Below, one piece after another: positions 47,185 to 57,764 of a stretch of DNA of 64,000 nt. A program made the position numbers and the translations under genes. Origin of the DNA: Papio anubis (Eukaryota; Chordata; Mammalia; Primates; Cercopithecidae); contig NC_044984.1 in NCBI RefSeq assembly GCF_008728515.1, positions 85,767,277-85,831,276 of the forward strand, in the 5' to 3' direction. The notes beneath the pieces are model-generated. The model had not been told where the DNA came from, ran no database searches, and saw nothing but the letters and a program-made list of their open reading frames with translations. Position 1 is the stretch's first letter. Every line of letters starts with the position of its first letter.

Positions 47185-48559
47185 ACACCACAGCAGATTC
47201 TACTACTGAAGGTGTATTGAGTAACAGGAAATATGGAATTGGAGATGAACCGGGTTAGGGTAAGAATTGTCCTGATTTGCTCCTGTCTTAAGGGGTTACT
47301 GGGAACACCAGATATCCAGTTTTAAGACCAGGAAAGTTTCTGGCAAATGAGAACTAGGTTGGTCACCTTAGTATGTGTATGACAGAACCATGATCACAAG
47401 ACCCTGTACAGATACAAGGAGGAAGGGACATGGGAACCAAAAAGAATTCCGCAGGAGCAGTGACCATGGGAAATTTGTGAGAGCTGAACTTCAAGCAGCT
47501 GGGGTGGATTTTGAGCTTCAAACTCTCAAGTGCATTGAGAACATTAAGCAAAAGTTTCTGCTTGATCGTTTCTCCCCAGTTCTTAAGTAGTATTTAGAGA
47601 GATTAAATTTGGCCCCAAACTAGGTCATGAGGTTTTAAAAGAGTGTGGAGGAGAGTGGGAAGGCGCTTTTATCTGATGAAAGCAACTGGGAAAACAACAC
47701 TGTGTTAAAAGTTTACTTGTCCCTACAGGAAAAAATTGCCTTATTCAAATTACCCAGTGCCATTTCATGTTGCGTCCTTGTTTAGTGATTGAAGGAAAAA
47801 AACAACATTGCTATCCACTTAAATTTCATATAGAGATAATAAATAGTTTTTGAAATAATTATTAAACATACTGAGAAACAGGCTGAAATGCTCTCTAAAA
47901 TTCTATTCTGTCTACTGTGTTCAGATTTTCTCTATTTCTGCAGATTTATTAGTTATCAACTGAGTTACTGTCCTTATCTCCTTAAAAACTATAATTTGTT
48001 GAGTTTATTTTTTAGTATTTCAAATATTACTAAATGAATGAAACAATTGTTTACGATTGTTGATTTTAAATGAGTATTTTCTTTCATAAAAATAAATTTT
48101 GAAGAGATTTACAACGAAAACATTTTCAAAAGTAGCAAAAATATAGCCTTTGACATGAATTACTGCTTTTCCAAGCACCCTTATGACATATTTTTAAATT
48201 GTTTTTAGAGGTATTATGTTTTAAGTATATAAAGTTTCTGGAACACTCTTTATGAAATGTTTTTGAAGTTGAAAATATAATGGCAAACCAAGGCACCCTG
48301 TCTAGATAAAACTGTAAAAAAAGTCAAGTAACCTTTCCATGATGTATATATCAAGACACCTTATACCTTATTGTATACCTGATATAATCTATTATATATA
48401 AAAGAAAATGCTTCAATTCTTCTAGAAAAAAACTTTGAAATGCCCATTAATTCATAAGTTTATCATTAGAATTCTATATTATTATGTGAGGCAAAGCCAA
48501 ATTTTCTACTGATGTCTTCCTTTTGGCACCAAAAAAAAAAAAATAGAAAGAATAAGATA
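47185..48559. other. unassigned sequence
   Basis: About 1.4 kb. No recognised repeat or exon. A T/A-rich stretch runs from 47800 to 48480. Confidence 0.5.
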
Positions 48560-48654
48560 ATAAATCCATACAATCCTCAACTTAAATCATGGTTAATTTA
48601 TTAGTCAAATCTTGGTGCAATGACAAACAACTCTAAATTATCAGTGGTTTATGA
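48560..48654 (-). repeat. old interspersed repeat, part 1 (family not named)
   Basis: 'ttggtgcaatgacaaacaac' and 'ctctaaattatcagtggttt' resemble the end of a common old repeat. Compatible text resumes after the MLT1 at 49302, suggesting that the MLT1 split it. Confidence 0.35.
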
Positions 48655-49301
48655 CATCTTAGTCTGCACAGGTTGCTGGAACAGAATGCCATAGACTGTG
48701 CAGCCTATAACAACAGAAACTTTATTTCTCACAGTTCTGGAGGCTAGGAAGTTCAAGATCATGGCATTGGCAGATATTGGTGTTTACAGCCTTCTTACTC
48801 TACCCTCACATGGCAAAAGGGTTGAGGGGTCTCTCTTGGGTCTCTTTTAAATGCATGCTAGGCCGGGCACGGTGGCTCACACCTGTAATCCCAGCACTTT
48901 GGGAGGCCGAGGCGGGCGGATCACGAAGTCAGGAGATCGAGACCATCCTGGCTTACATGGTGAAACCCCGTCTCTACGAAAAATATGAAAAATTAGCTGG
49001 GCGTGGTGTTGGGCACCTGTAGTCCCAGGTACTCGGGAGGCTGAGGCAGGAAAATGGCGTGAACTCAGGAGGTGTAGCTTGCAGTGAGCCGAGATCCGGC
49101 CACTGCACTCTAGCCTGGGCAACAGAGCGAGACTCCATCTCAAAAAAAAAAAAAAAAAAAATTAAATGCACACTAGTCCTATTTAAGAAGGCCCTGCCCG
49201 CCTGACCTAATTACTTCCCCAAATCCACACTTCCAAATGCCATCACCTTGCAGGTGAAGATTTAAATTTTGAGGGGGACATCAACATTCAGCTCTGTAGC
49301 A
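48655..49301 (-). mobile_element. MLT1 LTR, split by an AluY
   Basis: 'catcttagtctgcacagg', 'gaacagaatgccatagactg', 'ttatttctcacagttctgga', then after the Alu 'gacctaattacttccccaaa', 'ccatcaccttgcaggtg', 'caacattcagctctgtagca': MLT1 in reverse orientation. Confidence 0.85.
48861..49162 (+). mobile_element. AluY with cercopithecid-type ccggccac
   Basis: A full-length dimer with a 20-A tail. agatccggccac is present. Target duplications taaatgcatgcta (48848-48860) and taaatgcacacta (49163-49175) match at 11 of 13. It is inserted in the MLT1. Confidence 0.96.
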
Positions 49302-49549
49302 TAACACATTTAGTTTTTGCTTATATTATATGAGAATGTGGACTGGCTTCATCTCTACTACACTCAATAGGACTCAGCTTGATAGTATTCCTCATGTCTT
49401 ATTCTGGGATCTAGACTGAAGAAGCACCCACTCTCTGAAACATGCTGTTTTCATGGTGGAGAACAAAAACTCAAGCATGGACAGAGCCTAATGCAAATAC
49501 TTGATGCCTTGATGCTATATGTCACATCACCCCAGCCCACTTCATTGTT
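49302..49549 (-). repeat. old interspersed repeat, part 2 (family not named)
   Basis: 'ttctgggatctagactgaag', 'aacatgctgttttcatggtg' and 'tatgtcacatcacccc' follow the layout of the same common old repeat as 48560-48654. The family name is not certain. Confidence 0.35.
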
Positions 49550-51922
49550 TTTAGCTAAATCTAAAATTTGTTATGGGTACATAGTAAGTGTGTATATTTG
49601 TGGGGTACATGAGATATTTTTAGTACACGCATGTAATGCATAACAATCACATAAGGGTAAATAGGGTATCTATCACTTTAAGCATTTATCATTTCTTTCT
49701 GTTACAAATATTCCCTTTATACTCTATTATTTTTAAATGTGCAATAAATTTTTGTTGACTATAATCATCCTGTTGTGCTGTCAACTACTAGGTTTTATTC
49801 ATTCAATCTAACTATATTTTTGTACCCATTAGCCATACTCCCTCACCCCACTCACCATTCAGAGCCTCTGGTAACCATCATTCTACTCTCCATCTCCATT
49901 AGTTAATTGTTTAAATTTTTAGCTCCCATAAATGAGTGAGAACATGTTAAGTTTGTCTTTCTGTGTCTGGCTTTTTTCACTTAACATAATGTCCTCCAGT
50001 TCCATCTATGTTGTTACAAATGAAATGATCTCATTCTTTTTTATAGCTGAGTATTCTGGTGAGTAATTCCTTGTCAGGTGAATAGTTTACAAATATCTTC
50101 TCCTATTCTTTGAATTTTTTATTCACTTTGTTGATTATTTGTTTTGCTGCACAGAAGCTTTTTAACTTGATGTGATCCCATTTTTGCTTCGGTTGCCTGT
50201 GTTTGTGGGGTATTATTCAAGAAATCTTTGCCCAGTGCAGTGTCCTGGAGTGTTTCCCCAACGTTTTATTTCAGTAGTTTCACAGTTTCAGGTATTTGAT
50301 TTAAATCTTTAATCCATTCTGACTCGATTTTTGTATATGGTGAGAGATAGGGGTCAGAGGTCAATTTTCATTCTTCTGCAGGTGGATATTCAATTTTCCC
50401 AGCACTATTTATTGAAGAGACTGTCCTTTCCCCAATGTATGTTCTTGACTCCTTTGTTGAAAATGAATTCACTGTAGATGTATGGATTTATTTTGGGGTT
50501 CTCTATTCTGTTCCATTGGTCTATGTGTCTGTTTTATGCCAGTACTATGCTGTTTATTGTAGCTCTATAGTCTGACTTGAAATCAGGTAATTTGATTCCT
50601 CCAGTTTTGTTCATTTTGCTTAGGATGGCTTTAACTATTCTGGGTCTTATCTGGGTCCCTATAAATTTTAGAATTTTTTTTCCTATTTCTGCAAAGAATG
50701 TCACTGCTTTTTTGATAGGAATTGCATTAAATCTGTAGATTATTTTGGGTAGGTTGGACATTGTAGCAATATAAATTATTATTATTTATATTATTTATAT
50801 TTATAATAACAATATAAATTAGTAATATTTATAATATAATAAATATTATATTATTAATATTTATATTTATATTATTATATGTAGCAATATAAATTATAAT
50901 TATCCCAATTCATAAACATGAAATATCTTGAGGACTTGTGTGTCCTCTTAAATTTCTTTCATTAACATTTTATAGTTTTTATTGCCTAGATCTTTCACTT
51001 CTTTGGTTAAATTTATTCCCAAGTATTTTATTTTATTTGTAACTGTTTTAAATGGGATTACTTTCTTGATTTCTCTTTCACATTGTTCACTGTTGGCATA
51101 TAGAAATTCTACTAATTGTTGTATGTTGATTTTGTATCCAGCAAGTTTAGTAAATTTGTTTATCAGTTCTAATAGTTTTGGCAGAGTCTTTAGGTTTTTT
51201 CCAAATATAAGATCATGTAATCTGTAAAAAAGGATAATTTGACTTCTTCTTTTTCAATTTGGATGCCCTTTCTTTCTTTCTCTTGTCTGACTGCTTCAAC
51301 TAGGACTGCCAGTTCTATGTTTAGTAACAGTGGCAAAAGTGGACATCCCTACCTTGTTCCGGATCTTAGAGAAAGACTTTCAGCTTTTCCCCATTCAATA
51401 TAACACTAGCTGTAGGTCTGTTAAATATGGCTTTTAATGTGTTGAGGTATATTTCTTCTATAAGCAATTTTTTTGAGGATTTTAATCATGAAGGGATGTT
51501 GAATTTTAGCAAATGCCTTTTAAGCATCAATTAAAATAATCATGTGATTTTTGTCCTTCATTCTGTTGATATAATGTATCACACTGATCAGTTCATGTGT
51601 ATTGAACCATCCTTGCCTCCTTGGGATAAATCCCACTTGGCCATAATGAATGTTCTGTTTAATGTGTTATTGAATTTGGTTTGCCAGTATTTTGCTGAGG
51701 ATTTTTGCATCAGTGTTAATCAGGGATATTGATTGGCCTGTAGTTTTGTTTTTTTTTATGTTTCTGTGTCTGATTGTGGTATTGGGGTAATAGTGGCCTC
51801 ACAGAATAAGTTTGGAAGTATTCCCTCCTCTCCTATTCTTTGGAATAGTTTGAGTAGGATTAGTCTTAGTTCTTTAAATGTTTGGTAAAATATAGCAGTG
51901 AAACCATCTGGTTTCAGCCCAG
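49550..51922 (-). mobile_element. L1 (L1MA/L1PB-like) 3' end with part of ORF2, about 2.37 kb
   Basis: It runs from the L1 3' UTR ('gtacatagtaagtgtgtata', 'ggggtacatgagatatttt') into the ORF2 C-terminal part and reverse-transcriptase region, read on the minus strand. The minus frame 50534-50761 preserves ORF2 text including KLPDFKSDYRA near residues 58-68. It is 5'-truncated and interrupted by stops, frameshifts and an AT-rich expansion at 50763-50896, so it is inactive. Confidence 0.95.
50763..50896. repeat. AT-rich expansion inside L1 ORF2
   Basis: Sixteen bases (gtagcaatataaatta) occur at 50763-50778 and again at 50881-50896, flanking about 100 bp of (TAT/ATT)-type sequence. L1 ORF2 is continuous if one copy and the insert are removed. 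Confidence 0.9.
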
Positions 51923-52520
51923 CTCACTTCTGACTTTTAGTAGTTTGAGTCTGCTGCCAGTATCACAACTCCAACACTGACCAGGCTGTTCTCAGTCTTT
52001 CTGACCCAGGGCTTCCTCCATAGACTTCATAGTCTATTCAGCCTGCATGTAGTCACTGCAGAGCATTGCCTCCAAGCTAGTGCTGCAGCTTCAGCCTTCA
52101 GTTGGTCATTCCAAAGCTCTATCAGACTATCGGTGTCTAAATGGTGTGGCATAAAATACAACCAATGTATCCTGTCTTCATGGCCCAACCTGTACTTCTT
52201 TACTGTGAAGTAAACTATCTTTTATTATGTTGTGCAGTTTTGAGTCTGTTAGTGGTGCTGGATGACGATCTGCAGCCAAGAAAGGCAAACCCACCTAGAA
52301 TGGGTGTCTATTCCTGGAATAACAAACCACTGGCCCTTTCTATACAGAAAGGGCTCAATCAAGTCAATGTTCACCCAAGTGGGAAGGTGATCTTCTCAAG
52401 GAATAATGGTATACAAGGGCTCAGTGTTGCTCTCTACTGTGGATGGATTAGTCATTTAGAAGTGGAAGTAGTTAGAATGACCTTGGTAAGTAAAAATTCA
52501 TGCTGTTGGGTCTAAGCTTG
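51923..52520 (-). pseudogene. ERV-L-like pol relic, integrase region
   Basis: Read on the minus strand, a decayed but followable frame shows an N-terminal integrase-core stretch with IDLIEPF, then GIDTHSRW, and about 60 residues later GRxHW-like HEDRIHWLYF, MPHH and LIELWND. This is the pattern of a retroviral integrase catalytic core, closest in feel to ERV-L. In-frame stops and frameshifts make it dead. Its upstream pol parts appear to continue at higher coordinates beyond the MSTB and THE1 insertions. Confidence 0.65.
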
Positions 52521-52529
52521 GACTACACG

Positions 52530-52658
52530 TTGGCCGCTATGGCTACTCTGTTGATAATTGATAATTGACCCGGGATTCCATGCTATTCATTTTAGTTGAA
52601 CCCCTGTGCCCCAGAACAAGTTCAATGGGCACATCAACAGAGTAGCCATGGTAGCCAA
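52530..52658. repeat. inverted repeat, 26-bp arms
   Basis: Arms 52530-52555 and 52633-52658 pair at 23 of 26 positions (core atcaacagagtagccat) around a 77-nt spacer. It lies inside the ERV-L-like relic. Confidence 0.9.
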
Positions 52659-52982
52659 CATGGAGTTCAACATGGGACCAGTGGTGAAGATTGGCTAATA
52701 TCAATTGCCTGAGACCTTTTAACACATGATGGATGAGTGCCTCTTCTGTGATGAATGGTTTTTAATGGAAATTAATACATGATAAAATAAATTTTAACTT
52801 TTGCTTACTCTCATGTACCCATCAACATCTTTCCACAAATGATCTCCTTTTACCTATCTTCCAGTACTTTCCTATTCAGGATTCTCCCTGACCAGCTGAC
52901 CAGGCTATTGGCCCCTTTCCATGAATCCATCTGTAGCCTTACCCCAGGCTACTTCTTGTTTTTAACAAAATGAATGACCAAG
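52659..52982 (-). pseudogene. probable continuation of the ERV-L-like relic
   Basis: It lies between the integrase part and the MSTB LTR. I see no motif that fixes its place in pol, so assignment rests on position only. Confidence 0.3.
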
Positions 52983-52987
52983 TGCAT

Positions 52988-53401
52988 TGATTTGCTTTGG
53001 ATCTCTGTCCCCACCAAAATCATATGTTCAATTGTAATCTCCAATATTGGAGGTGGGGCCTGGTGGGAGGTGATTAGATCATGGGGATGCATCCTTCATG
53101 AATGGTTTAACATCATCCCTTTGGTATTATTCTCTTCATAGAGTTCTCATGAGATTTCGTTGTTTAAAAGTCTGTATCATCTCCTTTTTCTCTCTCAGTC
53201 CTGCTTCTGCCATGTAAGATGCATGCCCCACTTTGCTTTCCACCATGAGTAAAAGTTTCCTGAGACATCCCTAGAAACCGAGCAGATGCTCCTGTGCTTC
53301 CTGTAGAGCCTGCAGAATTGTGAGCCAATTAAACCACTTTTCTTTATAAATTAGTCAGTCTCAGATGTTTCTTTATAGCATTATGAGAATGAACTAATAC
53401 A
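52988..53401 (+). mobile_element. MSTB-like MaLR solo LTR
   Basis: 'attggaggtggggcctggtg', 'atcatggggatgcatccttc', 'gttctcatgagatttcgttg', 'gtttcctgagacatccctag', 'cagaattgtgagccaattaa', 'agaatgaactaataca'. Target duplications tgcat (52983-52987) and tgcac (53402-53406) match at 4 of 5. Confidence 0.92.
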
Positions 53402-53872
53402 TGCACCATTTGAAGTTGTTCATATTGAGAAAATTTCGCTTCACCATTTTCTTTTAAATTAATTTCCAATTATGACTATAATGTAGCCACCATCTATTTT
53501 CTGCTTATATCCATATTCTAAGCTCACACATCCACAAACAAGTTCATGTTTTTTTCTCTGCTTCCATTGGTCTTATGGAATCCCTACACATTATCTCAGA
53601 TGTATGCTGATGGAGGGAAACTGGTTCAACTGGAATGAACAACATCAAAGCCTGGATTTCTTGTTCATGCAGCCTATTCACACTCTCTGACCCTATTTAG
53701 ATAGATCCCAGATATATCATTTCAATTTTATGATGGACTATTGCTGGGCCACCTGTATTGGAAATTTCAAGGTATATGGTCACTTGTTTGATTTGATGAT
53801 CAAATATTCTGTGTCTACCAATGCCCAGCAGCATAAGAGGAGCTATTCCTTGAAAGAATTATAATTTTCCAC
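53402..53872 (-). pseudogene. probable ERV-L-like pol relic, middle part
   Basis: It lies between two later insertions in the order expected for reverse transcriptase/RNase H if the integrase is at 51923-52520. No catalytic motif is clearly visible. Confidence 0.35.
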
Positions 53873-53942
53873 TGATAGGGTTTGGCTCTGTGTCCCCACC
53901 CAACTCTCACCTGGAACGGTAATCCCCACATGTGGACAATGA
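53873..53942 (+). mobile_element. THE1 provirus: 5' LTR remnant
   Basis: Only the first about 70 bp of the LTR are left ('tgatagggtttggctctgtg', 'gtaatccccacatgtgg'). The remainder of the LTR and the start of the internal region have been deleted. Confidence 0.85.
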
Positions 53943-55265
53943 ATTCCAGGCTGAGGTGGTCTCAGATGGACATGAGGAACTTCTTGGGAATTTGAGCAAA
54001 GGTCACTCTTGGTATGCTTTAGCAAAGAGACTGGCAGCATTTCGCCCCTGCACTAGAGATCTGTGGAAATTTAAACTGGAGAGAGACAATCTGAAATTGG
54101 AACATACATTTAAAAGAGAAGCAGAGCATACAAATTTGGAAAATTTGCAGCCTGATGATGCAATAGAAAAGAAAAACTCATTCTCTGGGGAGAAATTCAA
54201 GGGAGTTGCAGAGATTTGCCTAAGTAAAAAGGAGCCAAATGCTAATCACCAAGACAATGGGGGAAATATCTCCAGGACATGTCAGCCATCTTGGTGGCAG
54301 CCCTTTCCATCACAGGCCCAGAGGCTAGGAGAGAAAAATGCTTTCCTGAGCTGGGCCCAGGGCTGTGCTGCTGTTTGCAGCCTTGGGACTTTGTGCCCTG
54401 TGTTCTAGCTGCTCCAGCTCCAGCTGTGGCTAAAAGAGGTCAAGGTACAGCTTGGGCTGTTGCTTCATAGGGTGCAGGTCTTAAGTCCTGGCAGCTTCCA
54501 TTTAGTGTAGTGCCTGCAGGTGCTCAGAATTTGAGAATTGAGGTTTGGGAACCTCCTCCTAGATTTCAAAGGATGTGGGCAAATGCCTGGATGTCCATGC
54601 AGAAGTCTGCTGCAGGGTGTGGGGCCCTCATGGAGAACCTCTGCTAGGGCAGTGCAGAAAAGAAATGTGTGGTTGGAGCCCCCACACAGTCCCCACTAGT
54701 GCACTGCCTTGTGAAGCTGTGAGAACTGCTTCCATCCTCCAGGCCCCAGAATTGTTGACTCACTGACAGCTTGCACTAGGCACCTAGAGAAACAACAATC
54801 AATACCACCCATGAAAGCAGCTGGGAGTGGGGCTGTATTCTGCAAAGCCATAGGGGTGGAGCTGCCCAAGGCCCTGGGAGCCTACTTCTTGCATCAGTGT
54901 GATCTGGATGTGAGACATGGAGTCAAAGGAGATCATTTTAAAGTTTTAAGATGTAATGACTGCCCTGCTGGATTTCAGACTTGCATAGGTCTGCTAGTCC
55001 CTTTAGTGTGGCCAATTTCTCTCATTTGGAATGGGAGCATTTACCCAATTCCTGTACTCCTGTTATATCCAGGAAGTAATTAACTAGCTTTTGATTTTAC
55101 AGGCTTATAGTCAGAAAGGATTTGCCTTTGCCTCAGATGAGGCTTTGGACTGTGGACTTTTGAGTTAATGATGAAATGAGTTAAGTCTCTAGGGGACTGT
55201 TGGGAAAACATGATTGGTTTTGAAATGTGAAAAGACATGAGATTTGACAGGGGCCAAGGGTGGAA
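53943..55265 (+). mobile_element. THE1 internal region
   Basis: It carries typical THE1-int text: 'ggctgaggtggtctcagatg', 'gcagcctgatgatgcaatag', 'catggagaacctctgctagg', 'gacatggagtcaaaggagat', and ends in the polypurine tract aggggccaagggtggaa just before the 3' LTR. It contains the longest open frame in the window (53932-54408, 158 codons, plus strand), which starts in the LTR remnant. The family is non-autonomous and I see no conserved retroviral domain in the frame. Confidence 0.9.
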
Positions 55266-55617
55266 TGATGCAGTTTGGCTCTGTGTCCCCACCCAAATGT
55301 CATCTCCAATTGTAATCCCCACCTGTCAAGGAAAGGAAGTGATTGGATCATGGGTATGGTTTTCCCCGTGTTGTTCTCATGATAGTCAGTGAGTTCTCAC
55401 GAGATCTATAGTTTTCCAAGTATTTAGAAGTTCCTTCTTCATTCTTCTCTCTCTTGCCACCTTGTGATGAAGGTACTTGCTTCCTCTTCTGCCATAATTG
55501 TTAAGTTTCCTGAGGCATCCTCAGCTATGTGGAACTGTGAGTCAATTAAACCTCTTCCTTTATAAATTACCCAGTCTTGGATATTTATTTATAGCAGTAT
55601 AGAAATGGACTAATACA
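55266..55617 (+). mobile_element. THE1 provirus: 3' LTR, 352 bp
   Basis: A complete LTR: 'cagtttggctctgtgtcccc', 'gtgagttctcacgagatcta', 'gaactgtgagtcaattaaac', 'ttacccagtcttggatattt', ending 'gactaataca'. The provirus as a whole has target duplications tccac (53868-53872) and tctac (55618-55622), 4 of 5 identical. Confidence 0.93.
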
Positions 55618-55622
55618 TCTAC

Positions 55623-56400
55623 TGTAGGAGGAATGATCTTGTTCCAGAACTTAATAAATGAATGCTATAATTTTCCCACTGGCTCTTAGTATGTACTCCA
55701 AATTTTATCCACAACCAACTCCTCCAAGAGCACAAAGTCTGCGGGATTATATGACCCAAGCAGCAGGGATGTTTGCAATGTAACCTGAATCTGCTACACA
55801 GCCTTTATCTGTTCTCATTCTATTCAAAACTGATAGCCTTTTGTGTTACACAGCATATGGGCCAAAGACTATTCTTAGGTATGGAATAGCTTGCATACAG
55901 AGCTTGAAGAGCTACAAAGTTTTCTGCTTCTTACTTTGTGGTAGGGATGCAAGCTAAATCAATTTATCTTTTACTTTTTAAAGGGGATGACCCTATTTAC
56001 TGGGGGACATGGGATACCTAAAATCTTAACAGAAATGGCAAGTCTCTTATTCTTCAAAGGTTTTATCTCACTCTGAGCCCATGTCTACCAAGGCTTTGAG
56101 CTTACTACCTATTTCTTCCTGGATCAGTTTGAGTGCAATGGAATAAGGCTATGTTCTGAGGGATATCCTCATAGTTTTGATCTCTTTGGAGTATGACAGA
56201 GGGCAGGAGACTTAACATAGTCAAGAGACAAAAATGTAAATTTATAGTTGAAGGTTCCATGTGAATGAAAACTTTTTAAAAATATTTTTTGCTGATGGCA
56301 TGGAAAAGAATAAAACTCTCTAGATATGAAACACTCTTCAGTGCGCCTCCACTCATGACACCCATATATGGTCATTGCAACCTCCTAATTTCCAGCAGGT
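55623..56400 (-). pseudogene. probable ERV-L-like relic, protease/early pol side
   Basis: On the minus strand near 56050-56095 the translation reads KALVDMGSE. This resembles the retroviral aspartic protease motif with methionine in the middle position of the D-T/S-G triad. This is where protease should be if the integrase is at 51923-52520 on the same strand. The rest has stops and frameshifts and could be another ERV lineage. Confidence 0.4.
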
Positions 56401-56916
56401 AAGCAGTGCCATCTAGGCTCAATGTCTTCAGGTCTCCATCATCTCCATTGCTATTAACAAGTTAAACTATGTGACCGTCTCTCCTACTGTCAGCCCTTCA
56501 AAAAAAGAGTCATGACAGAAAATATTAGTGAATTTGGTATCTGTCTCACCAGCATGTTCCTTATACCTTTTGTGGGCTACACATCCACTGGGCTTTCATG
56601 GAATATATTCCTCTGCTGGGTTTCCTGGCATCACAAATTGTATACTCACCTTCCTGAGCCTTTACTCCTCCTCCTTTTACTCCCTTTAAGCCTCCACTAC
56701 CTTCTCTAGCAGTTCAGGCATTTCAACTCACCAAGCCTTTCTCCAGGTTTCTGAGGCCTACCCTAGCATCCAATCTTTCCCATGCTCTGTGGTCTTTGTC
56801 AGGGCATTAAATCCCATCTTTCAATAGAAGTCCCCCAGGTTTACAAAGAAAAAAAAAATAAACAGAAAGCTTTTGATTTTCTACTCATAAGTTCTAGCCC
56901 TGGGGAGCAAACACTC
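56401..56916. other. unassigned sequence
   Basis: Pyrimidine-rich in part (56640-56710). Not recognised. It may still belong to the ERV relic. Confidence 0.4.
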
Positions 56917-57183
56917 TGTTTTAGTCTATCTTGTGCTATTATAACAGAATAAGCGAGACTGGGTAATTTACAGGAAACAGGTATTTCATACATTTTTGGA
57001 GGCTAGGAAGTTCAAGATCGAGGGCTTACATCTGGTGACGCTTTTCTTCCTGTGTCAACTCATGGAGAAGGCAGAAGGGCAAGAGAGCACATGCAAAAGA
57101 GAGGGAAGGAAGTAAAATTCGTCTTTTTGTCAGAAACTCATTCCTGCAATAATAGTACGAATGCATTAATGAGGACAGAATCC
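56917..57183 (-). mobile_element. MLT1 LTR, part 1
   Basis: 'tgttttagtctatcttgtgc', 'gagactgggtaatttacagg', 'ggaggctaggaagttcaaga', 'gcagaagggcaagagagcac', 'gcattaatgaggacagaa': MLT1A-like in reverse, interrupted at 57184. Confidence 0.9.
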
Positions 57184-57652
57184 TGTTAACAAAACTACTG
57201 AGAAAGAAGTATTAGATTAAAAGAGGCTTTATTTCCACAAGCAGTTTGTGAACTGGGGATACACAGCCTTCAATACAAAACAAAGATGTGTTCTACCAGA
57301 ACAAAGATAGGGGGTGTCCTTTATAGAACAAGTTCCTGCTCAGGTTCCCACTATGCTATGCTGTGCAAACGAGGCATGCAAGCTTGCTTAGTTTCAACTG
57401 ATTGAGGTTAAGATTGACTGTGGGTCACAGGCTATTGATTAGATCAAAGTGATGGCAACCATTGGCTCAGGAGTATAAACAGAAATAGGCAGATATGAGA
57501 GTCTCACAGTTACACCAGTATGTGGTTTTTCCAAGAATGAAGAGTGTATGTGTAATGTCTGACCAGCAAATGGAACGTAGCTCCCTTTTGAATTTAGGCC
57601 CAGTTGGCCACTCAGGTTCCATCTTAAAGGATTGGCTCTTTCAGAGTTCACA
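57184..57652 (-). mobile_element. ERV solo LTR, about 469 bp, family not named
   Basis: It starts TGTTAACA and ends with CA, splitting the MLT1 between 'gaggacagaatcc' and 'gccctcatga'. On the minus strand it has a polyadenylation-like 'ggaaataaagcctctttt' near its 3' end, as in a solo LTR. The target duplication is decayed. Confidence 0.7.
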
Positions 57653-57759
57653 GCCCTCATGATGTAACTACTTCTTAAAGTTCTCACCTCTCAACACTGT
57701 TGCATTGGGACTTAAGTTTCCAACACATGAATTTTGAAGGATGCATTCAAACCAGGGCG
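57653..57759 (-). mobile_element. MLT1 LTR, part 2
   Basis: 'gccctcatgatgtaactact', 'cacctctcaacactgttgca', 'aagtttccaacacatgaatt', 'gcattcaaaccag' complete the MLT1 begun at 56917. Outer target duplications are cactc (56912-56916) and tactc (57760-57764). Confidence 0.9.
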
Positions 57760-57764
57760 TACTC

